From the NCBI GenBank assembly GCA_027422505.1, contig JAPQWV010000499.1, positions 397,001 to 461,000 of the forward strand: a DNA stretch of 64,000 nt, read 5' to 3'. Position numbers and translations under genes: made by a program. The notes below the pieces were generated by a model that saw only the letters and a program-made list of their open reading frames with translations, had not been told where the DNA came from and ran no database searches. Shown piece by piece: positions 58,112 to 64,000 of this stretch (within the stretch, counting starts at the first letter, position 1; the number at the start of each line of letters is the position of its first letter). Source of the DNA: Craterostigma plantagineum (taxonomy: Eukaryota; Streptophyta; Magnoliopsida; Lamiales; Linderniaceae).

Positions 58112-60018
58112 GTGGTTGTTCGAGTCGTTCGGCATGTGGTTGTTCCTCGAGCGATTGTTCAGGTAGGGTTTGTTCAGAGGATGGTGGTTGTTGGTCAGGG
58201 ATTGCTTCTTGAGATGTAGTCTGTGGTGCGTGTGGAACAAATTCGGTTTTTGTGGTTTCTCTCAGTATCTCACTTGTTTGTTCTCTCTCTCTCTCGTTTC
58301 TACTCTCTCAGTCTAACTAACCCCTGGGTTAGACTCGGGTGGGTTGGCCTGAGTCATGGGGTGTGGAATGTTGTAATCTTTGCAGTATTTTTCAATGTCT
58401 TCTGGGTTGGCTAGTAGTAAGGTAGCGCGTGGTATGGGCATCGTTTTCGTGAATATTTCTCATCTGTTTTTCCCTTTTGAAGAAATTTGAGTTTGGGTGG
58501 GGTGTAGTTCTCTTCTTGCGGTCGTGGTGGTATCCCCGTGTTGTAGTCATAAAGTGGTGGATCATCAGTGAAAACCACCGGGGATAGGATAGATTCTGTG
58601 TCTTCTTCGATTTGGATTTTGATCTCTGATGAAGTTGATCGTCCAGGTCCATTCCTATAAGCTTGGCATAGTCGTATCCTCTCCTGAAGACGATCCCGTG
58701 AAAGATTTGGAGAATCGTGATGTTGCATCGGTCCCATCCGGAGTGCTTTGGTGAAAAACATTTGTTGACAATTGCGAAGAGGGTTCGCCATGGGTATGGA
58801 ATCATAGATTGTTGAAAACGGGAAACATACTCGAGTGAGCTGTAGTAACTCATTTTCAACATATCTGCGATTATCTCGTTCTCGGATGCCTCTTCTTCAT
58901 ATTCTGGTTGAATTGGCAGCCGAAGAATTTGTTGTATGAAATCCCTTGTGATTCTGACAGTCTCGTTTGCGATTTTGGCTTGATATTAGGTGGTGTTGTC
59001 TGGCGAAATTTTGGTAGTCATCGTTCCCCAGAACTGTTGGAGATACACTGTAGGTACGGGAACTGATGCAGAGAAGGCGTACCCCAGATGGTGGTTTCTC
59101 AGGATGGATGGTATGATCTCGTCGTTACACTTGAAAGTATTCAAGTCGATTTGAAAGTTGTTGTCCTTGATCACAATCCATTTGGAGGTAGAGTAGACGA
59201 GATCTGCTGGAGTAGTCATTCTGTCGAAACTGCTTCAGAAAGAAAACGAATTGTGAATGAAGTATTTAAAAAAATTTGTTTAAATAACGAAGAACTGTTC
59301 GGCCCAAATTTTTTTTTTTTAAAAAGTGTTTTTCACGAATGTGAAGTTTTAAAATTTTGATCAAGTGGCAGCCGAAGAATTTGTTGTATGAAATCCCTTG
59401 TGATTCTGACAGTCTCGTTTGCGATTTTGGCTTGATATTAGGTGGTGTTGTCTGGCGAAATTTTGGTAGTCATCGTTCCCCAGAACTGTTGGAGATACAC
59501 TGTAGGTACGGGAACTGATGCAGAGAAGGCGTACCCCAGATGGTGGTTTCTCAGGATGGATGGTATGATCTCGTCGTTACACTTGAAAGTATTCAGGTCG
59601 ATTTGAAAGTTGTTGTCCTTGATCACAATCCATTTGGAGGTAGAGTAGACGAGATCTGCTGGAGTAGTCATTCTGTCGAAACTGCTTCAGAAAGAAAACG
59701 AATTGTGAATGAAGTATTTAAAAAAATTTGTTGTATGAAATCCCTTGTGATTCTGACAGTCTCGTTTGCGATTTTGGCTTGATATTAGGTGGTGTTGTCT
59801 GGCGAAATTTTGGTAGTCATCGTTCCCCAGAACTGTTGGAGATACACTGTAGGTACGGGAACTGATGCAGAGAAGGCGTACCCCAGATGGTGGTTTCTCA
59901 GGATGGATGGTATGATCTCGTCGTTACACTTGAAAGTATTCAAGTCGATTTGAAAGTTGTTGTCCTTGATCACAATCCATTTGGAGGTAGAGTAGACGAG
60001 ATCTGCTGGAGTAGTCAT
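58112..60018 (-). pseudogene. 3' ORF of S2, N-terminal part (start triplicated)
   Basis: The start MTTPADLVYSTSKWIVIKDN occurs three times (60018, 59671, 59219) because of a tandem triplication; only the 59219 copy continues into the rest of the protein. Each copy runs through NHHLGYAFSASVPVPTVYLQQFWGTM and hits the same in-frame stop after SPDNTT. After the stop the same frame gives YQAKIANETVRITRDFIQQILRLP and PWRTLFAIVNKCFSPKHSGWDRCNITILQIFHGI, DYAKLIGMDLDDQL and NLSYPRWFSLMIHHFM. These match the S1 ORF in order. Further frames follow to the E1 insertion at 58112. The function is unknown. Because all three copies carry the stop, the stop predates the triplication. Confidence 0.78.
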
Positions 60019-60165
60019 TCTGTCGAAACTGCTTCAGAAAGAAAACGAATTGTGAATGAAGTATTTAAAAAAATTTGTTTAAATAACGAAGAACTGTTCG
60101 GCCCAAATTTTTTTTTTTAAAAAGTGTTTTTCACGAATGTGAAGTTTTAAAATTTTGATCAAGTG
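58914..60165. repeat. Tandem triplication at the start of the S2 3' ORF
   Basis: Copy 1 is 58914-59365 (452 bp), copy 2 59366 to about 59724, copy 3 about 59725-60165. Offsets are 452 and 347, so copy 2 lacks the last about 105 bp. The 1-2 junction shares TGGCAG-type microhomology (TG) and the 2-3 junction shares AATTTGTT. Only one substitution (59595, G for A) and T-run differences are visible. The outer right end abuts the TTCGCGAA array at 60166. Confidence 0.92.
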
Positions 60166-61680
60166 AGTTTCGCGAATTGAAACGGACTTTCAAAACAGTT
60201 TCAAGATATGTTTTTGCGAATTAGTTTTCAAATTGAAGTTGTTCGCGAATTGCAATTTGAATAGTTTGAAAGTTTTAAATTGTTCGCTAAGTCCGTTTTG
60301 CGAATTAGTTTGAATTGAGAAGATTCAATTCGCAAATTTGTAAAGTATAGTTCGAAATATTAGTTCGCACATTGGAAGTTTTGCGAGGTACAAATTTCGC
60401 GAATTTATAATTTTGCGAGTCTGTCAAAGGAATTTCGCGAATCGATTTTGAATTTTGAAAAGAATTTGGCGAAGTGTGAATCGACAGTTCGCGAAGTGCG
60501 AAAAATAAAACAAAAGATTTCGCGAATAAAGATTTGCGAATTCGGCAGTTGCCCGAATTGACAAAATTAAACACGACCCGCGAAACATTAGTTCGCGAAT
60601 TGCATCTCGGAAGGCAGTTCGCGAATTTAGATTCGTAAAATTTTGTTGGTCAATCGGTCAATTTAAAAGTGTAAAAGCACTTTACGAACACATTTTACTA
60701 ATTCATTTTGCGAACTTATTCTACGAATGAATTCGCAAAAAACACATATTCAATTCACGAATCACGAACAGAAAGATAAAAAACGTAAGTTTTTGAATAA
60801 AATCCAGAAAAACCCTATTCGCAGAACATTGATTTCAAACGAAATTGAAGAATAAAAACCCAGAAATAACCCTACGAACTGAGCAGAACATTTATTTCAA
60901 ATTCGACATTGAGAAATCTTGTCTACACAGTTCGTACTCATTTATCACGATAATCATCTAAACTAAGTACGAAATTATTTCACGATAACCGTATAAAACA
61001 CACAAGATTAAACATAATAAACACTGAAAAAACGAACTCCCTGTTCTTTTGCGATGTCGACCCTGCAAAAACAAAGAGAACACACGAAAAATTAAAATTT
61101 AAGGTCTGTTTCTTCCTTACTCAATGAAGTCAGTGAGCGTGTGGGTGTGGACGGAAAGCACAGCAACGGAAATCCAATAAACTATTTGAGTTCGACGCGT
61201 TTGAGAGTTTTTTGAGAATTTTAGGGTTCGTAAAATCTGATTTGGGGAAGTCGTGAAGAAGATAAAGAAAATTTCGCGGGCCGAAAGGAAATAGTTTAAA
61301 ACTGGGCCGCGAAAATTTTTGTGAAAGAGGCCCACTGAGAGTTCGCGAATTGTCCCTTGGTGAAGTTTTGAATAAACAGTTCGCAAATCAGAAATTTAAA
61401 ACTTTGACGAACTAGAAGAAAGGAGATTTAAAAATTTACGGTTTTCAGATTTGGAAATAAAATGAATCGCAAAATGTCCATGAGTTATCACGAAGTTCGC
61501 GGATTATGATTTCACGAATTGTTCACTAAGAGTTTTGCGAGTTATGATTTTACGAATTGAGTTTTTGATTCGCAAACTAGTATAGTTTGCGTACTTTTGC
61601 GGGTCTGCAGATTTGGTTCGCAAAAAATATTGTAATGTGAAGTATGCGAACTTAATTTAATTAATTGATTTGCAAAATGA
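60166..61680. repeat. TTCGCGAA-type array in the S2 spacer
   Basis: Non-coding and dense in TTCGCGAATT, TTCGCAAA, TTTGCGAA and TTCACGAA words, heaviest at 60166-60740 and again at 61250-61680. Between them (60780-61250) is a plainer stretch which on the minus strand has GGGCC boxes, AACCCTAAAATTCTC and a GTAAGGAAGA splice-donor-like site (61120-61111), possibly the promoter and leader of the 3' ORF. Confidence 0.7.
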
Positions 61681-61897
61681 CCTAGGAAGAAAAAGTAAGT
61701 GTACGAGATTTTCAACTTACCAAAGATACCAAGAAATCTAGTAATGACCCAAATACTACCAATTTGGCTCGATCAATTACTAGGATATCATCAAATCTAT
61801 GAGTTTTTCAAGATCGATTTTTATGATACGATATCCTAGTTGGAGAAGAAAAATCGTCGCCTTAGTCAAAAATTCGTCTTAATGTCGGGACAATAAA

Positions 61898-61927
61898 TGA
61901 CGTAAGTTTCCTTCGTGTTTATAAATA
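61898..61927 (+). promoter_or_regulatory. Putative + strand promoter (TGACGTAA and TATAAATA)
   Basis: TGACGTAA (61898-61905, a bZIP/as-1-like site) lies 14 bases before TATAAATA (61920-61927). A start site would be expected near 61950-61960, some 45 bases before the ATG of the small ORF at 62000. Motif-based only. Confidence 0.5.
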
Positions 61928-61999
61928 GATATGTCTCAAATCTCATTGAAGTACCTTACATCTAAGAACTAACACATCTCTTATTTTTCTCGTTTACAG

Positions 62000-62173
62000 A
62001 TGAATTGGCAGAAGAAGGAAGAAGAGAAGAAGCTCGAGGAACAGACAGAGTTAAGACGTAACTTTGAGCATAATTTGGATATGCTGGTTATTGAGATTTT
62101 CCTTCTTTTGAGCTTATTCGTTGTTTTATTTGCTATTCTGCTTTGGGTCTTAATCGGGCATGCGAGTTTTTAA
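62000..62173 (+). CDS. Small ORF, 57 residues, charged head plus one hydrophobic helix
   Basis: ATG at 62000, stop TAA 62171-62173, antisense to S2. I do not recognise the protein. Residues 1-28 are highly charged (MNWQKKEEEKKLEEQTELRR), a possible coiled coil. Residues 29-53 are almost wholly hydrophobic (LVIEIFLLLSLFVVLFAILL), long enough for one membrane span, and a short tail GHASF follows. There is no signal peptide. Upstream lie a TATA box and a TTTTTCTCGTTTACAG acceptor-like stretch ending right before the ATG. It could be a real small membrane protein of the element or a chance frame; the clean charged-then-hydrophobic division and the promoter favour a gene. Confidence 0.45.
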   Translation: MNWQKKEEEKKLEEQTELRRNFEHNLDMLVIEIFLLLSLFVVLFAILLWVLIGHASF

Positions 62174-62621
62174 GAGTTTATCTGCGTATTATGAATGTTT
62201 TATGCGTTTGAGAGAGTTGTTCGTGTTTTGAATAATTTTATGTATTTGTTGAAAAACTCCCCCTAGATGCAATGCCTATTGAGTATCTTAAGAATTGAAT
62301 GATTGATGAATTCACTTATCTTAAGAATTGAATGATTGATGAATTCACTTACTCCCCCTCGATGCATGGATATAGCATTGATGAATTCACTTACTCCCCC
62401 TCGATGCATGGATATAGCATTTCTCCCCCTCGATGTAACGCCATCAGCATTGGCGCTACATCGACTTATTGGAAACAAGAAATAATTATTGAAAATTAAA
62501 AAGTTAAACTAAAAAAACAAAAACTAATTAACTAATTATCATAATAAACACGCACAGAATAAGAGAGAAGTGAAACATAGCAAATAGATAAATCGTGAAC
62601 TGTAGGAAGGCATAATCGAAA
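62174..62621. other. Region between small ORF and pol end of S2
   Basis: Holds the PPT array (62256-62436) and an AT-rich stretch with no coding frame of note (62460-62621). The AT-rich part directly after the small ORF could serve as its 3' end. Confidence 0.5.
62256..62430 (-). repeat. Repeated polypurine tracts of S2 (Sirevirus type)
   Basis: Four copies of CATC(G/T)AGGGGGAG on the minus strand (near 62256-62270, 62351-62365, 62393-62407, 62422-62436). They are embedded in tandem units with TTAAGAATTGAATGATTGA (two copies, 62287-62345) and a TGCATGGATATAGCATT segment (two copies, 62363-62420). Arrays of extra PPT cores downstream of pol are a described hallmark of Sireviruses. Confidence 0.75.
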
Positions 62622-64000
62622 TTAAAAATTGAGGTTCAACATTCCCAACTTTGCAACTAAGAATTGGAAGCGTTTTTCATCCAATGCTTTTGTAAGCAAG
62701 TCGGCTAGTTGAATCTCTGTATTGACAAAGTACATTTCTATTATGCCTCTTTCTACATGATCCTTTATGAAGTGATATCGAAGATCTATGTGCTTAGTGC
62801 GTGAGTGATGAACAGGGTTACATGTAATTGCGATAGCACTCTTGGAATCACAGTAAATAGGAATTCTATTTAGATCAAACCCGTAGTCCCGTAGCTGAGT
62901 TCTGATCCACAAATTTGTGAGCAGCAACTTGCTGCTGCGACGTATTCTGCTTCCGCCGTGGAAGTTGACACACAATTTTGTTTCTTCGAGGCCCAACAGA
63001 CAAGTTTATCGCCTAGGAATTGGATGTGTCTAGAAGTGCTTTTCCTGTCCAGTCTGCATCCTGCAAAATCTGCGTCAGAATACCCTATTAGTTTCATACT
63101 TGAGTTCTTAGGATACCACAGTCCAAGGTCTGGTGTTCCTTTCAAATACTTCAAGATTCTTTTGACAGCATGAAGATACGACTCCTTGGGGTTAGCTTGA
63201 ATCGAGCACAGAGGCATGTAGAGAATAAGATGTCTGGTCGACTGGCATTGAGGTAGAGCAGTGATACAATGATTCCTCTGTAATGAGTAACATCTACAGG
63301 TTCACTTAAGTGGTCTGCATCGAGGGAACATGAGGTTGACATTGGTGTGCTTGAGGATTTACTCTTATCGATCCCATATTTTCTGAGAATATCGTGGATG
63401 TATTTTGATTGATTGATAAAAATCCCATCCTGAAGTTGTTTGATTTGTAATCCGAGGAAGAATGACATTTCTCCCATCATACTCATTTCAAATTGTGATT
63501 GCATCAGAATGCCAAATTCTTCACAAAGTTTTAGGGTTTGTAGAGCCAAAAATGATATCATCCACGTAGATTTGCACAAGCATGATATCAACACCATCTT
63601 TCTTCACGAACAGTGTAGTGTCAATTTTCCCTTTTGTGAAACCTGAGGAGATAAGGAAGTCGGATAACACCTCATACCATGCCCTTGGAGCTTGTTTAAG
63701 TCCGTACAGTGATTTGTCGAGTTTGTAAACAAAGTCAGGATGAGCAGCATTGAGAAATCCGTCTGGCTGTGACACGTACACTTCTTCTTTCAGAATTCCG
63801 TTCAAGAATGCTGTTTTTACATCCATTTGATAACAATAAAGTCTTTGTGTGCTGCATATGCAAGGAATAACCTAATAGCTTCGATTCTGGCTACAGGGGC
63901 AAACGTTTCATCGTAATCAATTCCTTCCTGTTGATTATATCCCTTGGCAACGAGCCTGGCTTTGTTTTGAACTACAACACCATCTTCATCCTTTTTGTTT
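62622..64000 (-). pseudogene. Reverse transcriptase and RNase H of S2 (C-terminal pol)
   Basis: It enters from beyond the window. 64000-63827 gives [30 protein letters not shown]; one base is missing near 63830; then the frame 63826-63521 gives [36 protein letters not shown] and the catalytic [11 protein letters not shown]. After a stop and shift, 63597-63151 carries EMSFFLGLQIKQLQDGIFINQSKY, and 63217-62870 carries AVKRILKYLKGTPDLGLWY, YSDADFAGCRLDRKSTS and STAEAEYVAAASCCSQI. 62996-62622 ends with IYCDSKSAIAI, HSRTKHIDLRYHFIKDHV and LTKALDEKRFQFLVAKLGML. The copia RNase H ending in RFxxLVxKLGM is typical of the Sirevirus lineage. Several frameshifts and stops make it inactive. Confidence 0.88.

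Larger units (their letters stand above)
35550..64000 (-). mobile_element. Sirevirus-like element S2, split by copia E1
   Basis: On the minus strand: RT and RNase H of pol (64000-62622, continuing beyond the window), repeated polypurine tracts (62430-62256), a spacer (62250-60166) with a TTCGCGAA array and an antisense small ORF, the 3' ORF (60018-58112, then 38461-36057 after E1 is removed), a final polypurine tract and the 3' LTR. The joined 3' ORF reads across the E1 insertion (LIDVPETTTTALAQ spans 58112/38461). Lineage is assigned from the RNase H motifs (KHIDLRYHFI, EKRFQFLVAKLGML) and the AGGGGGAG repeats, both typical of Sireviruses. Confidence 0.8.

Noticed and set aside
61064..61120. 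A 57-bp intron on the minus strand (GTAAGGAAGA to TTTTTGCAG)
   Set aside because: Splice-site-like ends are present, but 57 bases is below the usual minimum for plant introns; only the donor-like site is kept as a weak signal.
62263..62478. 71-codon minus-strand frame over the PPT array
   Set aside because: It is composed of translated tandem repeats (ISMHRGGVSEFIN twice) and is explained by the repeated polypurine tracts.

Overview
This window is a block of plant nuclear repetitive DNA. It consists almost entirely of nested and decayed retrotransposons. The grounds for a plant origin are chromodomain-type Ty3/gypsy pol, Ty1/copia elements primed from initiator tRNA-Met (TGGTATCAGAGC), L1-type LINEs with a DUF4283-like ORF1 and a zf-RVT tail, and a Sirevirus-like copia family with repeated AGGGGGAG polypurine tracts. 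The extra 3' ORF of the Sirevirus-like family resembles proteins I remember from Asteraceae repeats, so a composite is a weak guess. I see no host protein gene, rRNA, tRNA or CRISPR array.

Layout. (1) 1-7412: the 3' end of a + strand gypsy element (A) and its LTR. The LTR is interrupted by an internally deleted minus-strand LINE (402-3409, 15-bp TSD), and a 2.27-kb tandem duplication overlaps both. (2) 7413-18332: a minus-strand chromodomain gypsy element (B). Its 3' LTR is swollen to 5.8 kb by a 1354-bp triplication, its pol is frameshifted, and only about 520 bp of its 5' LTR remains. (3) 18333-19223: an unassigned GC-rich stretch. (4) 19224 to about 30470: a decayed + strand copia element (C0) whose 3' LTR was split by a + strand LINE (23151-29011, 16-bp TSD). 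(5) About 30480 to 64000, minus strand: two relatives of a Sirevirus-like family. S1 keeps only its 3' ORF and 3' LTR start. S2 keeps pol, repeated PPTs, a long spacer, the 3' ORF and the 3' LTR start. S2 is split by a young copia element E1 (38467-58106, TSD TATTA), and E1 is itself split by a second copy of the same family, E2 (45678-55508, TSD CAAAC).

Insertion order that can be read: S2 is older than E1, which is older than E2. C0 is older than its LINE. LTR A is older than its LINE, which is older than the 2.27-kb duplication. E2 is the best-preserved element: gag-pol is complete apart from one missing base, and PBS, PPT, both LTRs and the TSD are present.

Points that stand out: dense TTCGCGAA-like arrays in non-coding parts of both gypsy LTRs and of the Sirevirus-like spacer; three separate tandem amplifications that each have one breakpoint in or at the edge of such an array; and, inside the S2 spacer, a promoter-like + strand unit with a 57-codon ORF encoding a charged head and one hydrophobic helix, antisense to the element.
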